NCBI GenBank assembly: GCA_964017235.1
Contig: OZ024934.1
Coordinates: 87,820,706-87,884,705 of the forward strand
From: Sabellastarte sp. h YS-2021
Lineage: Eukaryota; Annelida; Polychaeta; Sabellida; Sabellidae
DNA: 64,000 nucleotides
Direction of reading: 5' to 3'
Positions 1 through 11,400 of the stretch are shown piece after piece; the first letter of the stretch is position 1, and each line of letters begins with the position of its first letter. The translations under genes and the position numbers were made by a program. The notes beneath the pieces are model-generated. The model saw nothing but the letters and a program-made list of their open reading frames with translations, had not been told where the DNA came from and did no database searches.

Positions 1-1003
1 ATCTAGTCTGTGTTCAGTCAAAGTTGGGTTTTACATCCTGAAAAGAGCCAGGGTCATATTAGCCCTCAGCTTTTTACCATGAGTAGGGGTAAACCCAGAC
101 AGAGGTGACAACCTGCCATTAGATGCTGAACCTACTAACCAACTTGGCCTCTAGTCTGTGTGATGTTGCTTTGACAGAAATAATTAATTTTTGGTATAGC
201 CAAAACAATTATGTTTAAAACTGTAACTAAAATGCTGTATGACAGCAAAAACCTTCAAGACATATGTTGATTTGTAAACAAATGTATTCTTTAGTGTTTG
301 CAACCAAGCCAAAGATTGAACAAATAAAGAAAAAAAGTTAAGAAAAAAGTGCTTCTAATATTCAAACGTTTGTACCCATAATTTGTATCTTTACAAGTGG
401 TATAAATTTTCCAACTTGTTCCCAGATGACATTCATTATTTTCTCCCATGGAATTATCTGTATAGTACATGGAAATGACTTAAAGCTGTGTCAGGTAAGT
501 GTGTATAAATGGCAGTTGTATATTGGGAGTTTAAACAATATAACACAGTATTAACTTTGAAAACAAAAATATTTTTAACCGAATTTGAATTACTGAAAAT
601 TGGTTTAAACACTCGCAAAATGATGTCAATCAGATTTTTGAATCAGTACATCAAATTGATGTCAGTTTCTGATGTCACATAGACATATAGTCAGTCCAAA
701 TTGGGTCATCATATTGATGTCTTATGCTGATATCAAATTTATAATCGGCTACTAGATGTCATTTTTATGGCTTTTGGAGATGTCAAATAGACAAGGCTGC
801 TAAAGATCTATTTGACATTTAACATATGATGTCTTTTCGAATTTCAAATAAGCATGAGTTTTTGGATGTCATACCCAGTGTCTTTTTGATTTCTTTTTGA
901 CATCCTATTGCCTGCTGGGTGAGTATTGCCCCAAAGCAAGATAATAATGCGATATGTGGGCATTGTACAATATTATTCCTCTGTATCCATTCCAAGTACT
1001 TAC
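1..1003. other. Intron or flank of the left-edge gene, with a short-word repeat
   Basis: No exon was recognised. From about 618 to 922 there is a run of irregularly spaced TGATGTCA/TGACAT words, ending with tgcctgctggg near 912. See the separate repeat entry. Confidence 0.4.
618..925 (-). repeat. Short-word repeat element with a CCCAGCAGGCA end (copy 1)
   Basis: The words tgatgtca, agatgtca and tgacat recur at about 621, 656, 671, 715, 753, 778, 813, 827, 865 and 898. The block ends with cctgctggg, the reverse complement of the cccagcaggca that opens a similar block at 61343. The words are near-palindromic, and spacing is irregular at about 15-45 bp. Confidence 0.5.
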
Positions 1004-3476
1004 TGCCTTTGTGATACATGACTCCCAATTCGCCCAATTCACTCTGCAGTGTTTCTGTATCCCAAGTGCGGTACGCTGACTCTGGGGAGTTAGGTCTGCG
1101 TCCTGGAGGTTTATAGTCCACGTACCTACAATGATTTCAGCAGTTATCTTTTTTTCCCCCCAAAAAAATAAATAAATGTAGCTCTAACATGCACTCACAG
1201 TTGACTGTTAAAAAATGCTAAACAGATCTTTGATGTTGCAATCCATCACTGCATCTCATGTCAAGACTATCAGACCAGATACACAATGCTACATAAAAAT
1301 GGACATTTCTAAAGGTCAACAATTATTGATTTAACAATGAGGTTCGATAAATCTTAACTTGTAGATTTCAACAAATAATTTTTTTTGTAAGATTTGCTTA
1401 CCATGAACTCTACTCAATAAAGGTTACTCCTTTTAATATAAAAATAGCCACAATTTGTATTAATTTCACACAAAACTTGCAGTAGATAGCTTATCTAATG
1501 TTACATCAGAATAATTCCAGAACTGCTGACTTCAAGCAAGAAGAGAGCACTCTTGTACTTTGAATAATTCAATAGTCTGTTCTTTAATGGATACAAATAT
1601 AGTACTCCTTAAACAGCCCTAATTTTCACAAATTGACAGTTAAGTTCACTCAAAACAGGTAATTTTTTATATTTTTTGAACAAGTGTTTTTTAATTGCAA
1701 TTTGCAAACAATGTATGCTCCATGTGACTGACCTTGACTCTGGCTCTTGATCACTGTAGCAAAAATAACTGCTGAAATCATCATCACAATCTCTCAGGGC
1801 CTGAAAACATGAAGTACGTGATAAAACTTTCAAGATATATGGCTGGCTGGAGCAAATTACCTGTTATTTACGTCAAATCTTAACTCATAATTTACTGATA
1901 ATTTTGCTGACATGTAGAAAGGTGGAGGTTTTTATAAGAATGGACAGCAGAGGGTCATATAATGAAAGATACGTTGTGAAATATAAGGTGTTGCATGAAC
2001 AAAAGATAAGGGATGTCACAACAACTCACAAGTTTCAGTTTACCCTTTCATCATTACTCTGCTCTTTAATGGGACTTACTAAAAAGGAACCGGAATGGCT
2101 TCATTTTATGCCAGCTTTTTGCACAAAAATTTTTGTCATTCAATTTTTACATCCCTGTATTCAACATAATCTATTACTCTATTCATTAACAAATATTCTG
2201 ACTATACTCCTTAACATGCACCAGAGAAAATAAGGTTCTTATAGAAACCAGAACTAAAGTATCAATAATACAAGAGCACTCGGAGAGCGCAGACCTCCGC
2301 CAAGGGAGCACATATCCTGAAAATTTCATCAAAATCTGTCCATAACTTTTTGAGTTATCGGTCTTTAAAATTACATTTCATGGATCCAGAAGATCCAGAT
2401 AGTGAACCTGATCACTCCCAAAATTGAATCATTTCTTCCTTTTACCTTTTCAGACATATCCTGAAAATTTCATCAAAATCTGTCCACATAAGTTTTTGAG
2501 TTATCTTGTTCACAAACAAACTCACAAACCCACAAACAACAAACCCAGACAAAAACATAACCACCTTGGCGAGGTTCTAACAAATGGATTTCAAATGAAA
2601 ATATTGTGACTATATTTTAACCAGAGATGACAATAAAGGCTTCTGAGTATCTAATTTATTCCTTGCTTTCTATTAGAAAAGCAAAAATATGAATACCCAT
2701 TGCTTACACTGGGAGGAAGTTCATATCAAATATTCATATCAAATATTCCAAAGGCTTTAAATAGCAAGGACTCAAAAATCTGGTGTACTCCGATATTTCA
2801 CACTGATGGAGTTCTGGGAACTCAATATATTTTGGGCTCATTGCCAACACCCTTAACTACCATCTTTGATATGGTTTAACTGATAAAATAATCTAATCAC
2901 ACAATCCTGCATCTTTAAAATGACCCTCTTCAGAGAGGTTTGTGGGAAACTTCTGTATGACTTTGTAATATAGCTATAGAAGTACTCAAGGCATGTATAC
3001 TTGTTCTCATTTTCAATCTACACAGGGTAGACACACTCAGGGGAGCTACATCGGTCTAAATTTATTGCATAAATATATACCTATAGAACTGCTCACCATC
3101 ACTCTAGAATGAGAGTGTTAAGAATTACCCTTGCTTAAGGCTCAAATTTGCAGGATATCTTTTCTAACATGCACATAGATATCTGGTATTGATAAAGGAC
3201 TCATACATGTTAAGAGGTAGAACTGTATCTTTCTCTTAGCTGTATGCTGCTGTAAAAGTCAGTACATGTATGAGTACATTATAGAAACTGAAACTCCATT
3301 ATCTGAACTGAAAACTTTCCCTAACTGCAAAGAAACTTGAGCCTTCAGCAAGGCTAGTTAAGAATTAAAACTGTGCAAGGGAAAACCAACCTCTGTTGCA
3401 TGTTCCTCCAGTGCAGCCTTGTGAAGGCAGGAAACATTTTGATTGTTAATTTGCATCAACATGTCATGTAGATAAT
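1004..3476 (-). CDS. Partial gene of unknown function, three exons seen
   Basis: Three putative exons read right to left are phase-compatible: 3391-3476 (acceptor cctactcag|, donor GAG|gttggt, phase 0 at the end), 1733-1800 (acceptor atgttttcag|, donor AAG|gtcagt) and 1004-1125 (acceptor atcattgtag|, donor GGCA|gtaagt). Together they read through about 90 codons with no stop, including YLHDMLMQINNQNVSCLHK, DDDFSSYFCYSDQEPES and YRTWDTETLQSELGELG. Codon composition looks protein-like, unlike the surrounding intron. I do not recognise the family and see no catalytic motif. The last donor leaves one base of a codon, so more exons must lie left of the window. The start exon, expected between 3477 and about 8300, was not found. 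The 3391 donor (gttggt) is weak. The gene would be transcribed divergently from the Pur gene. Confidence 0.6.
2264..2577 (+). repeat. Dispersed repeat with inverted ends CCTCCGCCAAGG / CCTTGGCGAGG
   Basis: The left end reads agcgcagacctccgccaagg and the right end ccaccttggcgaggttct, an inverted pair. Inside, the phrase atcctgaaaatttcatcaaa occurs twice (about 2307 and 2459), and an acaaactcacaaac run lies near the right end. Related diverged copies in opposite orientation sit near 58855-59120 and 59230-59515. Confidence 0.5.
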
Positions 3477-4370
3477 CTGAGTAGGTAGGTTGAAAACTTT
3501 TTCTCATTGTTTATTGTAACATGGCAAAAGTCTGTTTACTGTAAAAATATTTTAAAGATTCTTTCACAATTTTGTTTGCTACAAAAATATTTGGTACAGG
3601 ATGTGAAAATGGGAAATTGGCATGAAAGAAATTTCCATTGAATAAAACCTGATAAATGACATTTTGTGTCATCTAGTTCAAAACAATTGATATTAATTGT
3701 AGGTTACAGAAAAAAATGATATCGAAGTTATTTCACACAATTTTTACCATAAAAAATTCCATATGATTTCAGTTATTTTCATAAGCCTTCAAAATATCTT
3801 GAGAATAGGGTAATAACATTTATTTTTACTAAATTATGTTTGCATGTTGAGGGCATAATAACAAAATAGTTATAGGGATACTTGCATGTTCATAATAATA
3901 GAGTATCTGTGTTTCAAGCAAATTTTTAAATCTTAGTGAGGTGGTGCCACAGCTCTTCCTGCAAGTAAAGTTGAGCTGACATAAGCATGTCTACTAGGTA
4001 CAGACCTGACATATACATGGCGTTATCCACTTTAATCAAGGGATTTTTTTTGCCAAACACAATCAACATACGGGGATATAAATCTGAAATATATTTAATT
4101 GGCCATCAGATTTTAGTTAGTTTTTTTAAATGGATGGAATCATGCACCCTTGAGCTTCTGTGCATTTGTTGTGATATATTGTCTCAATTTGTCTGTATAC
4201 ACTACAATCTTGATATGTTAAAATGACACCGCTTACACCCATATTATTCAATAGAGTGATTTCAAGAAATACCTTAAGAAGATTGCACAAATTTTATCCG
4301 TAACAAACCATTTAAAACAGTCGTTTGAATTACTATGGAGTGTAGAAACTGGAAACCATAAAAGTATAAA
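3477..4370. other. Non-coding stretch, nothing recognised
   Basis: AT-rich with no convincing exon, SINE or inverted ends. Confidence 0.5.
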
Positions 4371-5038
4371 AATAGCATCAGAGATGCCCGTACCCCACAG
4401 GCCTGGGGAAATAATTTTCAACATCATGAGATAGTACAAAGATCGGGAAACTTTCAGAGCAGTGTCAGTTATATAAAGGTCCAACTAATGTTCAAGTAGA
4501 GAAAATAATGTTTAAGAGAAAGAAAATATATGTAAAGATGAAGTATTAAAACAAGACAATTCAATACAAGATGACAACATTAATCAGTAAACTAAAAATT
4601 ATGATGTAAAAATTTATTAACTGAAGAATAGATGTCAATGGAAAATAACAGAATTATGTAAAAGTCCATATAATAATCAGTTGAATCAATCCATGAATAT
4701 TTGTCAAAAGAGAAACATGTCTCAAATTTGACAGGTGAACACACTTTGGCAGAGCCAAAGCTAAATATCACACCATGATGCACACCTACACCCAATCTAC
4801 ACCTTCAAAAATCTGCCTGTCCATGATCAACAGAAGTACCTTCAGGTCAAAAAGATTAAGAACCCACAAGTCTGCTTGTTCTGCAAGCTGTTACCCAAAC
4901 ACAGATGTGGCAATACAATGTCCCTACCAAGTATCAACTTCATACACCTTACAGTCTCTGAGATATAGCCCGGACAAGATTTTATAGGTCAAGGTCAAAT
5001 CAAGGTCACATCATGACGTTGCCACCTACACCCCTAAC

Positions 5039-5420
5039 TAGTGCTGGGACGAGTTGACGGTTGGGCGATAATTGGGGGTCACATCGATTTGCGTAAGTGA
5101 AACTCGAGTTTTTGAAAACGTCAACATCTAAGGCTGACACTTCAGCAAAACAATAGAAATATCTGAAATTTTCAACAATATATTGCCTTTTTACTTTATT
5201 CTGGCTTAAATCAATGAAGATTTAACTTAAATTATATCACGAAAGCCCATTTCCAGGTAAAAATTTTGTCTCATGTACGGTTATGTAAAATATATTCGCC
5301 ATATTAATGGCTAACAAACGAAATACTTTATCCCGAAAATTACTCGAGTTTAACTCGAGTTCAACTCGCTTCTAACAAGTGATGCTCGATCTGCCATTTA
5401 AGCTGGCGATCCCACCACTA
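5039..5420. mobile_element. hAT-type MITE in the satellite core, 8 bp target duplication
   Basis: The element starts tagtgctgggac and ends gatcccaccacta, imperfect terminal inverted repeats of about 12 bp. Both sides carry the direct repeat cccctaac (5031-5038 and 5421-5428). Removing the element restores the core phrase cacccctaaccaat. It contains ACTCGAGTTT-type words and no coding sequence. Confidence 0.85.
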
Positions 5421-6434
5421 CCCCTAACCAATATCCATAAAAAGTATCAACTTCCTACACCTTACAGTGTCTGAGATATAGCCCGGACAAGATTTTCAAA
5501 CTCAAGGGCACTGTGGCAAGGTCAAAGGTCAAATCAAGGTCACATCATGATGTAGCACACCTACACCCCATAACCAATGTCCCTACCAAGTACCAAGTAT
5601 CAACTTCCTACACCTTATGGTTTCCGAGATATAGCCCGGACAATATTTTATAGGTCAAGGTCACTATGGCAAGGTCAAAGGTCAAATTAAAGTCACACCA
5701 TGACGTTGCACACCTACACCCCCTAACCAATGTCCCTTCCAAGTATCAACTTCCTACACCTTACGGTTTCTGAGATATAGCCCGGACAAGATTTTATAGG
5801 TCAAGGTCACTACGGCAAGGTCAAATCAAGGTCATACCATGACGTTGCACACCTAGAACCGCCAACCAATTTCCCTACCAAGTATCAACTTCCTACACCT
5901 TACAGTTTCCGAGATATAGCCTGGACAAGATTTTATAGGTCAAGGTCACTACGGTAAGGTCAAATCAAGGTCATACCATAACGTTGCACACCTACATCCC
6001 CCAAACAATGTCCCTACCAAGTATCAACTTTGTACAACTTTTGGTTTCTGGGATATAGTCCGAACAAGGTTTTTTAGGTTAAGTTCACTACAGCAAGGTC
6101 AAATCAAGGTCACATGATATTCAATACCTACAACCCCCAAACAATGTCCCTACCCAAGTATCAACTTCCTACACCTTACAGTTTCTGGGATATAGCCCGG
6201 ACAAGATTTTATTGGTCAAGGTCACTAGGCACACTACAGCAAGGTCAAATCAAGGTCACACCATGACGTTGTACACCTGCAAAGCAACCAATATCCTTAC
6301 CAAGTATAAACTTCCTACACCTTACGGTTCCTGAGATATATCCCGGACAAGATTTTATAGGTCATGGTCACTATGGCAAGGTCAAAACAAGGCCACACAA
6401 TGACGTTCTTGCACATCTACAACCCCCAACCAAT

Positions 6435-6847
6435 AGACCGTTCCACAGTGTCAATCAAATTACCGCAAATCGGCAAATATCCTGTTTACAAGCCGTTTAC
6501 TACAACGGCAACAACCAGTCATATTTTAGCATTCCTTAGGTCAAGGACAGGAGCCATTTTGAAATAGAAAAATGTGACAATTTTTGGTTAAATATTTGTA
6601 AATATTATTGTACTCATACTAGACAAAAACGAGTAGACACAACATTATTGGGTATTAAAATTCAATAATCAATCCTCACTATTTTGAAATATGGGTATCA
6701 ATGTAAACCTCTTAAATTCGTCAAGATTTCCCATATTTTCCCAAATCAGGAAGTGTTTCACAATAAAGAAAATGATTTAAAAAATATTTTATAATATTTG
6801 TCACATTTATATGTGTACGTTTCTACAAGTTGTCTATGAAATGGTCT
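6435..6847. mobile_element. MITE-like insertion in the satellite core
   Basis: The ends agaccgttccacag and ctatgaaatggtct are imperfect inverted repeats. A dinucleotide AT flanks both sides, and excision restores the core phrase accaatatccttacc. The short duplication would fit a Tc1/mariner-like insertion, but the family is uncertain. Confidence 0.6.
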
Positions 6848-7710
6848 ATATCCTTACCAAGTATTAACTTCCTACACAATGTGAATGGGTTTTCTAAGAT
6901 GTAGTCCGGACAAGATTTTAAAGGTTAAGGCCACTATGGCAAGGTCAAATCAAGGTCACACTATGACGTTGCACACCTACACCCTCTAACCAATGTCCCT
7001 ACCAAGTATCAAATTCCTTCATCTTATGGTTTCCGAGATATAGCCCGGTCAAGATTTTATAGGTCAAGGTCACTATGGCAAAGTCAAAGGTCAAATCAAG
7101 GTCATACCATGACGTTGCACACCTACACCCCCTAACCAATGTCCCTTCATCAACTTCCTACACAATGGGGTTTCTAAGATGTAGTCCAGACAAGATTTTA
7201 AAGGTCAAGGTCACTACGGCAAGGTCAAATCAAGGTCACACTATGACGTTGCACACCTACACCCCCTAACCAATGTCCCTACAAAGTATCAAATTCCTTC
7301 ATCTTATGGTTTCCAAGATATATCCCAGATAATATTTTATAGGTCATGGTCACGATGGCAAGGTCAAATCAACATTATATCATGATGTTCTTGCACATCT
7401 ACAACCCCCCCAAACAATGTCCCTACCAAGTATCAACTTCCTACACATTGCGGTTCCTGAGATATAGCCCGGACAAGATTTTATAGGTCCAGGTCACTAC
7501 GGGAAGGTCACAGGTCAAATCAATTAAGGTCACACCATGACATATTGCACATCTACATACAACCCCCCAACCAATGTCATGCAATGTATCAACATCCTAC
7601 ACCTTACAGTTTCTGAGATACAGGCCAGGCAAACTTTTTCCTGCTCCTCGCCCCTCCATCCAGACACCATGGGTGAAAACAATATCCTGACAGCCCTTAA
7701 GGGCTATGGC

Positions 7711-8389
7711 GTAAAAACTAAAAAAAAACTTGATGCTCTGATAAACCACCATAAATAAGGCTCTTTGGTTGTATATAAGTAGTGAGAACACTGACTTTGT
7801 TCCAGAAAGGGAAACCTGTCTAACCAATTTTCTGACTGATGTGGGTTATTTTAGTCTGTTTTATATGAACTTGTTTGGTCCGACGTTTAGCACTGACCAA
7901 CAATAGCTACACACGTTGATTTTACAAAACAACAAAAATATTCTTAAAAGTACGCCATTTGTCACATTGTATATTTCGTATGAGTACATAATCTGCTTCA
8001 ATTAATGGGTAACACATCTATTAGCTTATGTTTTTCTTTACGGGCTATGTTTGGTAGAAAGTTACGAAAAATACGACAATATTTTCTGCTAGTTGTGTAA
8101 ACACTCGTTCACGAAACACACTGCCATCTAGCGTTTAGTCTAGTCAAATCAAATGTATCCATTTCATAATCTTTCAGAAATAAATTTTTATGTAATTTCC
8201 AAAATAGAAATATAGTATTAGATTTCACCATTCGATAAAATTCGTATTTCTAAAATAAAATATAAACATTTATGGCCTTTATTCGAGTGTGTTTATCTTT
8301 TATTATTTTTTCTTTTACAAGTTAAAATTTGATTCATATTCATTACAACCAGAACGAGGCGGATTGCTTTGAGGAAGGACGGAGAAAGT
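7711..8389. other. 5' flank of the Pur gene
   Basis: AT-rich upstream DNA with no TATA box at a convincing distance. A CTCF-like motif lies at 8121-8134. The promoter and 5' UTR are presumably here. Confidence 0.4.
8121..8134 (-). promoter_or_regulatory. CTCF-like motif upstream of the Pur gene
   Basis: On the - strand this reads CGCTAGATGGCAG, matching the SYAGRKGGCRS core of the CTCF motif but not its leading CCA. It lies about 260 bp before the Pur start codon. Support is the motif alone. Confidence 0.3.
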
Positions 8390-8441
8390 ATGTCGGATAG
8401 GGATAGTGGAGATGAACAGCCACAGGCACGTGGCGGCAAGG
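8390..8441 (+). CDS. PURA: Pur gene exon 1 (start codon)
   Basis: This encodes the 17-residue N-terminus [17 protein letters not shown] plus one base of the next codon. The donor is AAGG|gtatac at 8442. The phase-1 junction makes GAA with exon 2. An upstream 5' UTR exon cannot be excluded. Confidence 0.88.
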
Positions 8442-11400
8442 GTATACTACTTTGAAAAACTGCTAATATTTGAAGAATTTTTTACCAATTAACTTTTTTG
8501 TCCTTTTGTGTAATTGTCAGACATGTGCCACAAAGATCTGGAACTGCTCGCAAACGTGATGCTTTGACCTGTAAAATAAAACTTAAGAATAGAATAATTT
8601 GTCCCAAAACTACAAGAAAGTCAGAAAAGCTGACCAGCCCAGTTATTAGTACTTCAAAACAGTTCGAAGACCCATGGTGTTTCTGTAGTATTCTGGGGTG
8701 TCTTTGACACGTGATACAGAAAAAGCGAAAACAAAATGGCTGCGCCCATGTGTAAATGAGGTTTATGACAGCATGTGACATTTTCCACTGTAAATATCAA
8801 AAGTCTTGATATCGTAAGTTATTGCTTTTGTCTTATTTGAGGATTCAAAAATGTCATAGATGTTAATACATGCTATCATCGCAGTGTCTCCTTTAATGTC
8901 AAAACACTCGAGCATAATCAAAATGTTGCCAATATGTACATGGGTTGCATTATAGGCAGGAAATACACCTGTCCTTAATCTCATCCATACCTAGACCGAG
9001 TTTCTGTCCCATCGCCAATTGCTATTGATATACTGATGGACACAATGGCGAGGGTCAGAGCTCACATGTACTTGTTTTCCGTGTAAATTTTGAACAGCAT
9101 ATTTCTACACATATTGCCACAAATATATAGTGTTATTTGCATTCTTTGAGGTATGTATGTGTGCCGTTCACTAATATTTAATGCATATGTTATTGGTATG
9201 TATATATGTCAACACATTTTTAAAATGTCAACAAAACTTCACTTATGTACAAAATAAATTTCTGGCTTTCAAAATCAGCTTACTGTAACAACATATGTAT
9301 TATAAACTGGATATATGTGTATAGTCATAGCAAGGACATTATTAAATAAATGCAAAAATTGTCTGCTGTTCAAAATTTACACAGAAAACAAGTACATGTG
9401 AGCTCTGTCCCTCGCCATTGTGTCCATCAGTACATCAAGAACAATTGGCGACGGGACAGAAACTCGGTCTAATCCATATCCGTGTCCGCACCTGTAAGAC
9501 CCTACTGCTCAGCCAGTGAATTTGGTCTCCTGCATTTTATGGCAATATTAAAGAGTTTTTCCTGTGAACTTTCGGCATACATGTATACCTTGTTTCTGAA
9601 TAAGGCTGGAACGATTCTTCGGTTACTCGGAAACAAAACGATTCACTTCAATACTCGAGGCAAGAAAAGTGAACCGGATCTTCGAAAAGAACTAAACATA
9701 GAAGTAAAATCTACTACAAAGTTAAAGTTTTTTTCTTTAAATATATTAATATATTTATATATTTTACTATTATAAGGCGTTTCCGTTTCAGTATTTTATA
9801 TTTTAACTATTTGCAAACTTAAATTCTTTGTGTAACAACGTTTTATAAGACGGCATTTTATTCTAACGTATTTCGAAGACTCCTCAAATCTCTCAATATA
9901 AGGATGGTTACAGTTTCTAATATTTTGCATTATAAATGCGTCTTTTCCGCAAAATTCAATAAATTATCAAAATTCTTTCCTGTTGTGTGGTTTGTAACCA
10001 TTTAATAAGGCGTGGTATGTCAAAATATGAAGCAGTTTATTTCGTGGGTGATAATCAAGCGAATAACCGAATCCGAGTCGATTCTTATAAAACGAGGAAT
10101 CGATGCGCATTTTCGGGCTCGCTTGCAGCCCTAATTTAAATGTATCCAGAAATAAAGGAGAAAAAAATATTATTTGTACCCCATTTTCACACAATGGTAC
10201 CCAAATTTTGATGTGCCATAAGGTACAAGGTACCCACCATTTCATAACCCTAACGCAAACGCTGGACTGGAGGTAAGCACACCTAGGGTTACATATGCAT
10301 GGAGAAGGTCTATTTTTCATGTTTGCAAAAAAAAAAAAAAAAAAAAAAAAAGGCAAAAAAAAAAAAAAAGAAATTGTATAGAGAATGGACATGGAGAATA
10401 GCATAGTCTCAAGTAACGCCATACAAATACTTTGTACAAAACTAAGCTGTTTCCACTAAGACTGTGGTCGGTAATCGTTATTGGGGTCGATTTGGGAAGA
10501 TCTCGAGTGCTTTCTGGTACATTGATAGTCGTTATTATATTGTATTGTCGCCCACTTGGTCACATTTTTCACTACGTCAACACATGACAGCACGGCAAAT
10601 TGTCACAATTCTTTGTATATTGAGGAGTGTTGTGTAATATTTCTCATTTGACAACAATATAATAAGTTTTGAATACCTTTCACAACTATTTTAATGCAAA
10701 GACATTGTTTCTGGAAACCACCATTGTTTTTATGGAGAGGAAAAAATGTGCGTACTAAACCTTGTGAATACCGAATTGCGAGACGAATTTGGGTAGATCG
10801 GCTACCGAGGTGGATTTTTACCACTCATTGCAGCCTTAGTTTCCACTGTAGTGGCTTTCTACCAGTAAATTCCCACTTCATATTTCTTTGTCAGAGGTCA
10901 AGAAAAAGTGATTATATAAGACTACAAAATTTGTGTTTACTGGTATTTCCAGTTTGACGTAAACCGCTGATAATAAAGATTACTATAAAGACTGTGACTT
11001 CGTTAGAAATACGATACCGGGTATTCGCCTTGAAAGAACTGATCCGAATTCGGGTAACCATGTTTTAGTTGTCACCCAGTGGAAGTAGCAGAGAAGCAAA
11101 CATGGCGGATGATGTAAATAACCGTTACAAAAATAATGTTAAATATGAGTATAAATAAGGAAAAGTATGTAAAAAACTAATGTATTTCATTGATTTACGC
11201 TATATTTAATATTTTTTCGGTTACCCGCTTCGCCAGTTTGTACTCTGTTTCCTGAAGAATTTGGATCGGTTTTGTGTAACCGGGTAACCTATCACAGCCT
11301 TAATTACTAGTGTTGTGGTCGAATGCGAATTTTAGAACTGGTTTCCACAAGCAGAAATTTGGATATTAAACGCATGAATAAGTTTTCAAATGCATACATG

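Larger units (their letters stand above)
4371..7710 (-). mobile_element. Pearl/HINE-like non-autonomous element with tandem core (copy 1)
   Basis: Read on the - strand there is a head with the hairpin agcccttaagggct (7692-7705) and the phrase caccatgggtg, a tandem core of ~140 bp units (about 4765-7630), then a unique tail ending in the small hairpin gcatctctgatgc (4375-4387). The same head, core and tail order recurs at 28600-29873. The core repeats carry phrases such as gatatagcccggacaaga and caaggtcacaccatgacg. The architecture resembles bivalve pearl elements and Helentron-associated elements; the relation is inferred from structure, and no transposase is encoded. MITEs at 5039-5420 and 6435-6847 have inserted into the core. 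Confidence 0.7.

Noticed and set aside
1131..1783. A 16 bp inverted match (tgatttcagcagttat) between 1131 and 1768
   Set aside because: A match of this length is expected by chance about once in a window this size, and one copy is coding.
4775..7560. Small frames in the satellite such as those reading YTPNQ or SYTLQSLR
   Set aside because: They are translations of the ~140 bp core units.
8482..8781. Open frames on both strands in Pur intron 1
   Set aside because: No splice sites fit the Pur phases and no conserved motif is present; exon 1 joins exon 2 directly in frame.
11097..11160. Short frame starting ATGGCGGAT
   Set aside because: It lies inside a hAT-type MITE and encodes only 18 residues.
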